From Acidobacteriota bacterium (lineage in GTDB: Bacteria > Acidobacteriota > UBA6911 > RPQK01 > JADFOI01), in NCBI GenBank assembly GCA_030624355.1, contig JAUXKG010000103.1, positions 1 through 7,732 of the forward strand: a stretch of 7,732 bases of DNA. Direction: 5' to 3'. The notes beneath the pieces were generated by a model that saw only the letters and a program-made list of their open reading frames with translations, had not been told where the DNA came from and did no database searches. How positions within the stretch are numbered: position 1 is the first letter of the stretch; every line of letters starts with the position of its first letter. Shown here piece by piece: positions 1 through 6,234 of the stretch. The position numbers and the translations under genes were made by a program.

Positions 1-21
1 GCTTGACCTTGACTAAGGCAG

Positions 22-97
22 GTAGGGGCGCACAGATGTGCGCCCACAAACCTCTGTTTATCAACTGGTTAAAGGGCGCACGGCTGTGCGCCCCTAC
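22..97. repeat. Pair of palindromic REP/BIME-like repeats in opposite orientation
   Basis: There are two palindromes. The first is GGGCGCACA-GA-TGTGCGCCC at 26-45 and the second is GGGCGCAC-GGCT-GTGCGCCC at 74-93. The first keeps the left flank GTAGG and the second keeps the right flank CCTAC, so 22-33 (GTAGGGGCGCAC) and 86-97 (GTGCGCCCCTAC) form a perfect 12-bp outer inverted repeat. The inner halves also pair (38-45 with 74-81, and AACC 49-52 with GGTT 67-70). The DNA or RNA can thus fold as two small hairpins or one long one. This resembles the BIME arrangement of REP repeats, which are usually dispersed and intergenic. Only one pair is visible here, so dispersal in the genome is inferred. 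Confidence 0.75.
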
Positions 98-110
98 ACC
101 AGAAACCTGG

Positions 111-130
111 GTCAGCGGACTTTCGCTGAC
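111..130 (+). promoter_or_regulatory. Stem-loop in the leader of the ThDP enzyme gene
   Basis: GTCAGCG (111-117) and CGCTGAC (124-130) form a perfect 7-bp stem with a 6-nt loop. It ends 8 bp before the ribosome site at 139-145. The outer GGG (109-111) could also pair with CCC (135-137) in an alternative fold that would come close to the ribosome site. There is no T-run, so it is not an intrinsic terminator. It could be an operator for a dimeric repressor, an mRNA-stabilising hairpin or a translation-control element; the sequence does not tell these apart. No convincing -35/-10 pair was identified in 1-110. Confidence 0.4.
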
Positions 131-138
131 GTGGCCCG

Positions 139-145
139 AAGGAGG
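139..145 (+). promoter_or_regulatory. Ribosome binding site of the ThDP enzyme gene
   Basis: AAGGAGG lies 5 nt before the ATG at 151, a near-perfect match to the anti-Shine-Dalgarno sequence. It fixes the start of the downstream gene, which places the twin-arginine signal at the true N-terminus. Confidence 0.85.
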
Positions 146-150
146 AAAAG

Positions 151-2037
151 ATGAGGGAGCTAGTCAAACAGTATTTGTCCAGATCGCTGTCCCGGCGCTA
201 CTTTGTGAAAAGGCTCGCCAGCATCGGAGTGCCGCTGGCTGCGGCAAAGAGTATTGTGCAGTCCCTCACTCCGTTCGTCCATGCTCAGGACGGGCAGGCC
301 ATCAATCCGGAGCGAGTCAAAGTGTTCCAGGGCACGGGAGCCGCAGCCTTTGCCGAGCAGCTCATCGCTTCCGGAGTCCAGTATGTTTTCGGCAACTCCT
401 CCAGTGGTGACGCTCCTTTCTATGAAGCGCTGGTGGATCGGCCACAGCTCAAATATATCTTGACACCTCATGAAGGTCCAGGTGCCGCCATGGCAGCCGG
501 GTACGTGAAAGCCTCGGGTGAGCCTGCGATGGCCATGGAAGCGGGAGCGGTCAGCCTCTTTAATGCCCTTGGACAGATGTACAACGCCTTTAAGGAAAAG
601 ACTCCCTTGATCTTTCACACCACTAGCAGCGGCGGGCGCGGGATGGGTCGAGACGGCTTCGAGCAAGTGGCGGATCCGCGACAGATGGTCACTTCAGTGT
701 CCAAAGGGTTCTGGGCAGCGCGGCGCGCGGACATGATCCCGGAAACTGTCCGCCGTGCCATTAAGCTGGCCTGGACTCCACCTTACGGATCCACCTATGT
801 CACCTGGCAGTCAGACTTCAACCGCGAGACGGTCCGCACCCAAGTCATCCTTCAGGAAAAGTTGGACCCCCGCATGCGCATCAGACCCGCTCCCACTGAG
901 GTCGAACGGGCAGCCAAGCTTCTGGTGGAGGCCAAAATGCCGCTCATGATTGTGGGTGATGAGCTCTACAAAGCCAGGGCGGTGGATAAAGCAGTCAGAC
1001 TGGCAGAACTCCTGGGAATGCCGGTCACCCAGGCTCGACAGGTCTTTGCCAATTTCCCGCAGACCCACCCTCTTTGGGTGAGCTCACCGCGCTTCAGGCT
1101 TGGCTCGCTTCCCTTTGCCAAGAACCCGGATGTCGTCATCAATGTGGGTAACAACCTGCGGCGCAGTGGCTCTGGATCTCGTTTCCCGTCTCAGGTCAAG
1201 TTTATCGACATGAGAATCGAAGGCTGGAGTATGGGGAACGTCATCACAACCGAAGTTCCACTTGTTGCCGATGTGGCCTACGGCCTCGAGGACCTGATCG
1301 CGGCTGTCCAGGACATCATGACTCCAACCCTAAAGAACAGGGTGACCGAGCGGAGTGAACAAGTTCGCACATTCACAGAAAGAGCCAAGAAACTGAGATC
1401 GCTCGTAACCAAGAATCCGGACTGGGATCAAGCTCCATTACTGGCCGAGCGGCTGACTTATGAGATCGCCCAATTCGCAGACAGAGATGCCATTGTGGTG
1501 CACGAAGCGGGTTCGATCGGCCTTGAGGGATTCGACTTTGACCCACTGGGCGGCCGTGAGCTATTTTTCTATTTCGGTGGGATCCACCTCGGCTCCGGAG
1601 TGGGAACCGCCGCTGGCGTCAAGCTGGCCCGACCCAACCAACAAGTCATCTGCCTGGTGGGGGATGGATCCTTTCTCTTTGGGCCAACAGCGCTCTGGAA
1701 TATGGCTCGCTTAGAACTTCCCGTGATCGTGGTTGTGTACAACAACCATGCCTACGCCGGACCCCACAATCGGGCCATCTCCACCATCCCAGGGGGACGA
1801 ATGGTCCAGACCGGCCGCTTTGTTCATGACTATCTGGGCGACCCAGACATGAACATGGCTTATATCGCCAGAGGCTTTGGGGTTGAGGCCGAGGTGGTGG
1901 AGTCACCCGCTCAATTGAAGGAAGCCCTGGCCCGGGCGCGCCAGTCCACAAGAGAGGGTAAGCCCTATCTCATCGACGCACAGGTGGCACGCAGGGGTGT
2001 TGCCTGGGCCGAGAAACCCTGGACTCCGGCCATTTGA
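151..2037 (+). CDS. Tat-exported ThDP-dependent enzyme, acetolactate synthase/benzoylformate decarboxylase-like
   Basis: This 628-aa protein has the three-domain layout of pyruvate-oxidase-type ThDP enzymes, which cleave or join C-C bonds next to a keto group. The N-terminal PYR domain (about 55-230) has the ThDP-activating glutamate in HEGPGAA (E108). A central domain follows at about 245-390. The C-terminal PP domain (about 430-615) has the cofactor motif GDGS at 504-507, closing with NN at 531-532. The ALW sequence after GDGS recalls benzoylformate decarboxylases, but the substrate cannot be read off. Residues 14-20 are SRRYFVK, a textbook twin-arginine motif, followed by an apolar stretch (22-36) and a plausible VHA|QD cleavage site after A45. 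The enzyme is therefore probably folded with its cofactor in the cytoplasm and exported. The visible families are normally cytoplasmic. The start is fixed by AAGGAGG at 139-145. No small regulatory ACT subunit lies beside it, which argues against a role in branched-chain amino acid synthesis. Confidence 0.9.
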   Translation: MRELVKQYLSRSLSRRYFVKRLASIGVPLAAAKSIVQSLTPFVHAQDGQAINPERVKVFQGTGAAAFAEQLIASGVQYVFGNSSSGDAPFYEALVDRPQLKYILTPHEGPGAAMAAGYVKASGEPAMAMEAGAVSLFNALGQMYNAFKEKTPLIFHTTSSGGRGMGRDGFEQVADPRQMVTSVSKGFWAARRADMIPETVRRAIKLAWTPPYGSTYVTWQSDFNRETVRTQVILQEKLDPRMRIRPAPTEVERAAKLLVEAKMPLMIVGDELYKARAVDKAVRLAELLGMPVTQARQVFANFPQTHPLWVSSPRFRLGSLPFAKNPDVVINVGNNLRRSGSGSRFPSQVKFIDMRIEGWSMGNVITTEVPLVADVAYGLEDLIAAVQDIMTPTLKNRVTERSEQVRTFTERAKKLRSLVTKNPDWDQAPLLAERLTYEIAQFADRDAIVVHEAGSIGLEGFDFDPLGGRELFFYFGGIHLGSGVGTAAGVKLARPNQQVICLVGDGSFLFGPTALWNMARLELPVIVVVYNNHAYAGPHNRAISTIPGGRMVQTGRFVHDYLGDPDMNMAYIARGFGVEAEVVESPAQLKEALARARQSTREGKPYLIDAQVARRGVAWAEKPWTPAI

Positions 2038-2157
2038 AGCGCGCAGGAGCGGACAGCCGGGAGTGCCACACTGCTCAAAGATGCTTGAATAGCCCTAGCA
2101 CCGGTTGACGCCTCAGCTGCCCCCCAGCATCCAGCCGCCCCACCCTTGCAAAATTTG

Positions 2158-3753
2158 TTACTGTGAGCCGTTCTCGGGGACAATGTGGCCCCAACTATAA
2201 TCTGCGTGACAACTCTGACATTGATCCTGGCTGTAGTTGGGGCTGTTATTCTCATGAAAACCCTCATGGCAGTTGGAGCACACTTCCGTGCTTACTTTTT
2301 GAATGCTGGCCACCGTAAGGTGGCACACCGCACAGTCATTCTTCGCTGCCGGGAAGTTATCCCGGTTCATGTGGAGCAGATGCAGGTACTTGTCGAGTCG
2401 TCTTGAGCCACTTCGCGAGTTATCATGGCACATCACACAGGCCTGGAAGTTGTCGATGTTCAGCTTTTCGGTCCCCTGCATGGGGGGAATAAGAAGCCCC
2501 ACATCCATTGCCGTTTCCGGAATGTGGCATGATTTGCAGCCGAAGCTCTCAAACCGCGTGGCCTCTGTCTGACCAATTTGAATGGGCTTAATGAAAAGCT
2601 CAGCCGCGATCTGGGTACCATACACCCTTCCGGCCGAGGCTCGTATTTCAAAAGTCCCGTAGGCCTCCCCGGGCAGTTGGTCGGGGATATGCAGTTCTGT
2701 GATGAGCTGGGTCCCGGTTGGGTCAAGAGGAGCCTGCTCTAATGGGGTATTCAGACTCCGGCCAGGTTCACCCAAACCGAGGGCGGGAGAGCGCAAGTGG
2801 TAGGCAAAACGACCCCCTTTGAAATCATTCAGCCACTCCTCGTGATAAAGGGTGGGATCATGCCTTGGGCCGTCCAGGTGGACATAAAGTCGAGTAATAC
2901 CGTTGTTTACAAAATCTGTCAGCTTCAGGATGTTGCCTTGCCTGTCCCATAAGCTAAAAGTGGCCGTCAGCTTTTCTCCGGGCAGGTAAAGATCTTTTTC
3001 AGGCTCTATCTTTGCCCTAATCTCTAACCCGTAGGGAAGAGGGTTGCGGATCAGTTGAATGGGAAACGTGTAAGCCGCTTCGGGCCTTTTATCCCACACG
3101 ATCTTGAGGGACCTGGCTGCGGGGGGGATCGTCAGTCGCTTGGAGAGATTGGTTGGAACGGCAAAGACGATCTTGGCCACAGCCCGCTTAACTTGAGCAG
3201 AACTCTTATCCTTGTGTCGGGCGAAATTTTCATAGCGAAACTCCGCCTTGATCATGTCGAAGTCCCACTGCTTCAGGCCATTCAGGAAGTCGTCATTGCT
3301 CAGTTGAAGGGAGCTTCCCAGAGCTGATCCTTGCTCGTCCAACAGGGACAGTTGCAAGGAGTTTCCCTCCCTCATCCAGGCCGCTCCCTGGAAAGGGTGT
3401 GAGAAAAGGTCAGCAGAGGGACGGATGGCCTTGTAGTTGCGCCAATACCCTGGCGCCTCGCCCACGCCACTCCAGTCCAAAACATTGAAGCTGGAGTGCC
3501 TCATCAGCCAATCCAGAGCTTCCTGGCTGTCGTTTATGTTTCTCTCTTCGACCTCCAGGGTGATTTTGTCGAATCGATATTCTTGACCAGCCACTAGTTC
3601 CAGTGGGGTTTCCAGCTGCTCATTTTTGATGTGGAGAATAATTCCCACCGGGTCCAAGCCGGAGCCGGTATCGGAAGGAGTGCACGAACTTGCAGATACT
3701 GCAGCCAGCCAGAGCAGGAACGATACTGAAGAGAGACCCTGATGCCGATTCGT
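2158..3753 (-). CDS. Pentahaem c-type cytochrome, predicted lipoprotein (MtrC/OmcA-like module)
   Basis: Numbering here is from the proposed ACG start at 3753 (531 aa). Residues 1-24 form a lipoprotein signal: a basic NRHQ start, an apolar core and a cysteine at 24 after SASS, a weak lipobox. Residues about 35-390 look beta-rich and contain no haem motif. The C-terminal 130 residues carry five CXXCH motifs at 406, 439, 474, 492 and 512 (CKSCH, CVMCH, CAVCH, CSNCH, CQSCH). Between the second and third lies LHLLH, and the spacing to the next haem recalls the pentahaem domains of OmcA/MtrC surface cytochromes. A role in electron transfer at the outer membrane or periplasm is inferred; no catalytic activity is evident. 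It is the last gene of the minus-strand cluster, 56 bp after the cohesin-like gene. The frame stays open to a TTG at 3861, but that start would overlap the upstream gene, lacks a well-placed ribosome site and would add 36 residues before the signal peptide. No ATG, GTG or TTG exists between it and the lipobox. Confidence 0.82.
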   Translation of the reverse strand, partial: TNRHQGLSSVSFLLWLAAVSASSCTPSDTGSGLDPVGIILHIKNEQLETPLELVAGQEYRFDKITLEVEERNINDSQEALDWLMRHSSFNVLDWSGVGEAPGYWRNYKAIRPSADLFSHPFQGAAWMREGNSLQLSLLDEQGSALGSSLQLSNDDFLNGLKQWDFDMIKAEFRYENFARHKDKSSAQVKRAVAKIVFAVPTNLSKRLTIPPAARSLKIVWDKRPEAAYTFPIQLIRNPLPYGLEIRAKIEPEKDLYLPGEKLTATFSLWDRQGNILKLTDFVNNGITRLYVHLDGPRHDPTLYHEEWLNDFKGGRFAYHLRSPALGLGEPGRSLNTPLEQAPLDPTGTQLITELHIPDQLPGEAYGTFEIRASAGRVYGTQIAAELFIKPIQIGQTEATRFESFGCKSCHIPETAMDVGLLIPPMQGTEKLNIDNFQACVMCHDNSRSGSRRLDKYLHLLHMNRDNFPAAKNDCAVCHLTVASIQKVSTEVCSNCHEGFHENNSPNYSQDQCQSCHADYSWGHIVPENGSQ

Positions 3754-3759
3754 TTTACA

Positions 3760-3766
3760 CCTCCCT
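3760..3766 (-). promoter_or_regulatory. Ribosome binding site pointing to an ACG start
   Basis: On the minus strand AGGGAGG (3766 to 3760) lies 6 nt before the in-frame ACG at 3753-3751. The peptide from there reads (M)NRHQGLSSVSFLLWLAAVS, a normal lipoprotein signal. The site has ideal strength and spacing for that codon and serves no other visible start, so it decides the start chosen for the cytochrome gene. Confidence 0.6.
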
Positions 3767-3789
3767 GAAGTCGGGCAAACCGGCAGCTG

Positions 3790-3805
3790 AGTTAGTGAGT
3801 TAGTG
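3790..3805. repeat. Tandem 8-bp direct repeat
   Basis: AGTTAGTG occurs twice without a gap (3790-3797 and 3798-3805), in the short spacer between the cohesin-like and cytochrome genes. It directly abuts the inverted repeat at 3804-3830. Such a repeat could arise from replication slippage. No function is evident. Confidence 0.6.
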
Positions 3806-3830
3806 CCTCTTAGTGCATATAAAAGAGGCA
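3804..3830 (-). repeat. Inverted repeat spanning the stop codon of the cohesin-like gene
   Basis: TGCCTCTT (3804-3811) and AAGAGGCA (3823-3830) are perfect 8-bp arms around an 11-nt loop. The stop codon TAA (3812 to 3810) sits in the stem-loop. No T-run follows on the minus strand, so it is not a standard terminator. It could act as an mRNA end-protecting hairpin or a partial attenuator that sets the ratio between the secreted protein and the cytochrome encoded next. That role is inferred. Confidence 0.5.
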
Positions 3831-4367
3831 GCCGAAAATGAGCGGGGCTCCGGAAATCCAAATCTCACCATCAACCGTCCCTATCTCTGAAATGGCTATC
3901 TCTGAGATGTCCCCTCCCTCAGCGGTTTTTGCAGATACAACCGTGGCTTTGATGGTAACCGTCTGGTCTTCGTAAACTTCGGGGCTGACGGTAAAGACCA
4001 GGTTGGCCACTGAACCGCTGGGAAGAACACTCTTTCCGGTGAGGTTGAGGCGTACAACACCCAGGTCGGAGTCCTGCTCTTGTTCAATCGGTGTTGCCGT
4101 CAGCTCAACTGTGGTTGAATCCAGCCCGGCTGCAAGTTCGATTTCTTCAAAGGACAGGAGCTCCTTAGGGAACTGTATCTCAAAGCTCAGCTGGCCAATC
4201 TGTCGATCTGTGCCGGTCGACAGGTCGACCGGCACAGCTGCTATCTCAGCGGCAGCAGCGCTCACCGAACCTAAGAGCAATTGCACCTGGCCCTGATCCT
4301 GCGCAGCTATAGAGGAGAAAAAGAAAAGCCCGATCAGACCGAAAAAAACAGGCATGCTTTTTTTCAT
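3810..4367 (-). CDS. Small secreted cohesin-like beta-sandwich protein
   Basis: This is a 185-aa protein. Residues 1-22 are a Sec signal peptide (MKKS start, long FFGLIGLFFF core, cleavage near IAA|Q). Residues about 26-150 match the pattern of cohesin-type domains: an opening VPVDLS strand, IGQLSFEIQFPKELLSFEEIELAAGL (57-82, in two pieces of the usual 'G.l.f.l.yd...L.f..v' motif), a VVRLNL strand (104-109) and SGSVANLVFTVSPE (117-130). Cohesins bind dockerin modules or serve as general adhesion domains. No dockerin is recognisable in this window, so the partner is unknown. The end is odd: after GEIW (167-170) comes a short apolar tail, APLIFGCLFYMH, that is not typical of the fold. The ATG at 4367 follows TAAGGAA (4377-4371); the adjacent TTG at 4370 touches the ribosome site and is less likely. 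It lies 30 bp after the amidohydrolase gene, so an operon is plausible. Confidence 0.68.
   Translation of the reverse strand: MKKSMPVFFGLIGLFFFSSIAAQDQGQVQLLLGSVSAAAAEIAAVPVDLSTGTDRQIGQLSFEIQFPKELLSFEEIELAAGLDSTTVELTATPIEQEQDSDLGVVRLNLTGKSVLPSGSVANLVFTVSPEVYEDQTVTIKATVVSAKTAEGGDISEIAISEIGTVDGEIWISGAPLIFGCLFYMH
4208..4237. repeat. Perfect 14-bp inverted repeat inside the cohesin-like gene
   Basis: CTGTGCCGGTCGAC (4208-4221) and GTCGACCGGCACAG (4224-4237) are perfect complements separated by only AG. It lies within codons 44-54 (AVPVDLSTGTD), at the conserved first strand of the cohesin-like domain. As RNA it would form a very stable hairpin about 130 nt into the coding region. Perfect arms of this length are not expected by chance in one codon stretch. 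It could be an mRNA pausing or processing site, a protein-binding palindrome, or the mark of a small palindromic insertion tolerated in frame. Confidence 0.85.
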
Positions 4368-4397
4368 CAATTCCTTAGACCTCGTAGCGCCTCGGGC

Positions 4398-6161
4398 TTA
4401 CAATCCCGAATCTGGTCTCTCATAAAGGATCTCACCTTCCACCATGGTCACAAGAATCTTAATTTCTGAAAGGTCTTCATCGGGGAGATTCCGATCCAGC
4501 GGATTCCGATCCAAGATGAGCAAGTCGGCATATTTCCCGGGCTCCAGAGTCCCAATTTTATCTTCCCGCAGCACATATTCGGCACCCCTGCGTGTCATCA
4601 TTTTTAGAACCGTGCTTCGATCAAGGGCATTCCTGAAGCCCCAGATCTTGCCATCTCCGTCCTTGCGGGTCACAAACATTTCCATGTCGTAGAAGGGAGT
4701 GGTATCACCGCGGCGAGAACTCCCTTCGTAGGTCACTTTGTTTCCCGCATCCACCAGTTCTTGTAGAGGAAAAGTCCAGCGATCAATCATCTCCCGGCCA
4801 TAACCTCCAGCTAATACGGTCAGATCCCCTTGAAATTTCGAGGCGCTCACACTCCAGTACATTCCCAGTTGCCCCGACTTTCGGATCACTCGCTCGTTAA
4901 ACATCACGGTGTGGTCCAGGGCGAAACGTCTGCCGCCAACGCCCAGTTCTTCAAACAGATCGACGGCGATTTCCGTACCCTTGTCACCAAAGGTATGAAT
5001 GTTGGCCACTCGAAACCCCAGTCGAGAAAGCTCCCTGACCGTTTCAATGCTCGGGTCTCCAGGCTGGGTCCAGTAGCAGCGTCCTTCTGGCAGCAGATCA
5101 AACTCACTAATCAGATTGCGTTTCTCATAAGTCGAGCAAATATTTCCCTCCGGAATCGACTCATCCGGAAGGGCCACGGTGATCGAGTTGAACCAGACGC
5201 GGTCCGTCCCGTGACCCGGCAAAGCCGACACTCCCCTTCGCATGTCCCGCTCAAAGAGCGGATTCCAGCGTCCAACCTCCAGGCCGTAGGCCAGCCGCGT
5301 GGGCATTTTGCCTTCCAGATCCAGTAGGACGTAGGCACGCGCCTCATTGGCATTGAGTCGAGTGGAGAAAGTCGTTTGGCCGACCGGGGCCCAGTGTTCA
5401 ATCAACTCCTTTCGATAGAGGGGGGCGAGAATCTGGGCTGGAATCTGAGGCATTAATTCGGCCCCAATGATGTAAAAGGGCGCACCGATAACCTGACCAT
5501 TGGGTTGGCCATCCTCACCCTTGATCAAACCCGGAAGATTGTCCCCATAAATGTCGACCAGCATGTCGACTACTTGGCTGTTCACTATTCCTTCCATGGC
5601 ATCCGTACTCAGAAACAGGGGGCGGTCTGGACTGATCAGATCTAAATCTTGCCGGGTGACCTGTTTGGCAACCGGGTGATTGAGTCCTCCGATTTTGGTA
5701 TTGATCAGGACCCAAGGCGTAAGAGGGTCTGTCCTTTGAACGATGTTGCGAATATCCTGCAGCACCTGATCTTTACTGTCCCACTTGGTAATCCTTCCGC
5801 GTGCCCGTCTGAGTCTCTGAAATTCCACCGGTAACTCAGTAATGTAGTTGCCGAGCGCAGAGCGATTCGAGTGCACGTGGGTGTCGATGATGCCGGGCAT
5901 GACCGTCTTTTGCATTAAGTCGATCTTTTCCGTCCCTGGCCCGGCGAACCTCAGAACTTCATCGTCGGAACCGACAGCCAGAATTTTCCCTTCTCTCATG
6001 GCGATGGCCTGGACGACGGAAAAGTTGTCGTCAATCGTCAAGATAATGCCGTTGTAAAGAATGCTGTCGGGATAATGAATTAACTCCGACGGGACCTGCT
6101 GGGCGAAGGCACTGGAAGCGCTGAAAAGAAAAACCACCCAAAAAATCTTTGCACCATTCAT
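4398..6161 (-). CDS. Exported amidohydrolase, YtcJ/amidohydrolase family 3 type
   Basis: This 587-aa protein would be a metal-dependent hydrolase of amides or related C-N bonds; the substrate is unknown. Residues 1-20 are a Sec signal peptide ending AFA|QQ, so it acts outside the cytoplasm. The N-terminal part has the small beta domain typical of the family (ILYNGIILTIDD at 34-45). The metal-binding HXH is DTHVH (H95, H97), and later ligands are IHTFGDKG (H389, with D393) and ALDHTV (H417). The C-terminal LEPGKYADLLILDRNPL (539-555) is the usual composite-domain closing motif. Where relatives have a Gly-Ser-Asp metal-ligand segment, this protein reads VTYEGSSRRGD (476-486), with no Asp at that place. 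The start at 6161 follows GGGAGG by 5 nt. A longer frame to 6248 would overlap the upstream gene and bury the signal peptide. It is a close paralogue of the next gene upstream and lies 73 bp after it. Confidence 0.9.
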   Translation of the reverse strand: MNGAKIFWVVFLFSASSAFAQQVPSELIHYPDSILYNGIILTIDDNFSVVQAIAMREGKILAVGSDDEVLRFAGPGTEKIDLMQKTVMPGIIDTHVHSNRSALGNYITELPVEFQRLRRARGRITKWDSKDQVLQDIRNIVQRTDPLTPWVLINTKIGGLNHPVAKQVTRQDLDLISPDRPLFLSTDAMEGIVNSQVVDMLVDIYGDNLPGLIKGEDGQPNGQVIGAPFYIIGAELMPQIPAQILAPLYRKELIEHWAPVGQTTFSTRLNANEARAYVLLDLEGKMPTRLAYGLEVGRWNPLFERDMRRGVSALPGHGTDRVWFNSITVALPDESIPEGNICSTYEKRNLISEFDLLPEGRCYWTQPGDPSIETVRELSRLGFRVANIHTFGDKGTEIAVDLFEELGVGGRRFALDHTVMFNERVIRKSGQLGMYWSVSASKFQGDLTVLAGGYGREMIDRWTFPLQELVDAGNKVTYEGSSRRGDTTPFYDMEMFVTRKDGDGKIWGFRNALDRSTVLKMMTRRGAEYVLREDKIGTLEPGKYADLLILDRNPLDRNLPDEDLSEIKILVTMVEGEILYERPDSGL

Positions 6162-6166
6162 AGTTT

Positions 6167-6172
6167 CCTCCC
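6167..6172 (-). promoter_or_regulatory. Ribosome binding site of the exported amidohydrolase
   Basis: GGGAGG on the minus strand, 5 nt before ATG 6161. It selects the start that begins with a clean signal peptide and rejects the upstream in-frame ATG at 6248. Confidence 0.85.
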
Positions 6173-6199
6173 TTTTCTTTTTTTGTCTATTGGCTTCTG

Positions 6200-6219
6200 G
6201 CCGAATAAGAAAGTTCGGC
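6200..6219. repeat. Short inverted repeat between the two amidohydrolase genes
   Basis: GCCGAA (6200-6205) and TTCGGC (6214-6219) form a 6-bp stem with an 8-nt loop, 15 bp after the stop of the upstream paralogue. On the minus strand the downstream bases are A-rich (near 6180-6190), not U-rich, so it is not a rho-independent terminator. It may be an mRNA-stabilising hairpin or of no function. Confidence 0.4.
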
Positions 6220-6234
6220 AGCCGCAAACCTAAC

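Noticed and set aside
22..97. CRISPR-like repeats
   Set aside because: Only two units, both short palindromes with differing flanks and loops; no array or cas gene.
3..410. Plus-strand open frame covering the repeats and the start of the ThDP enzyme gene
   Set aside because: Its translation runs through the palindromic repeats, has no ribosome site and is out of frame with the well-supported ThDP enzyme.
2038..2157. Bidirectional terminator between the convergent genes
   Set aside because: No stem of convincing length followed by a T-run was found in either direction.
2158..3753. Dockerin module in the cytochrome as partner of the cohesin-like protein
   Set aside because: No duplicated calcium-loop motif (DXDXDG-like) was seen in the cytochrome or elsewhere in the window.
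3754..3861. N-terminal extension of the cytochrome to TTG 3861
   Set aside because: It overlaps the cohesin-like gene by 52 bp, has no well-spaced ribosome site and would put 36 residues before a clear lipoprotein signal.
6173..6219. Rho-independent terminator between the amidohydrolase genes
   Set aside because: The T-run lies on the plus strand; on the transcribed minus strand the hairpin is followed by an A-rich stretch.
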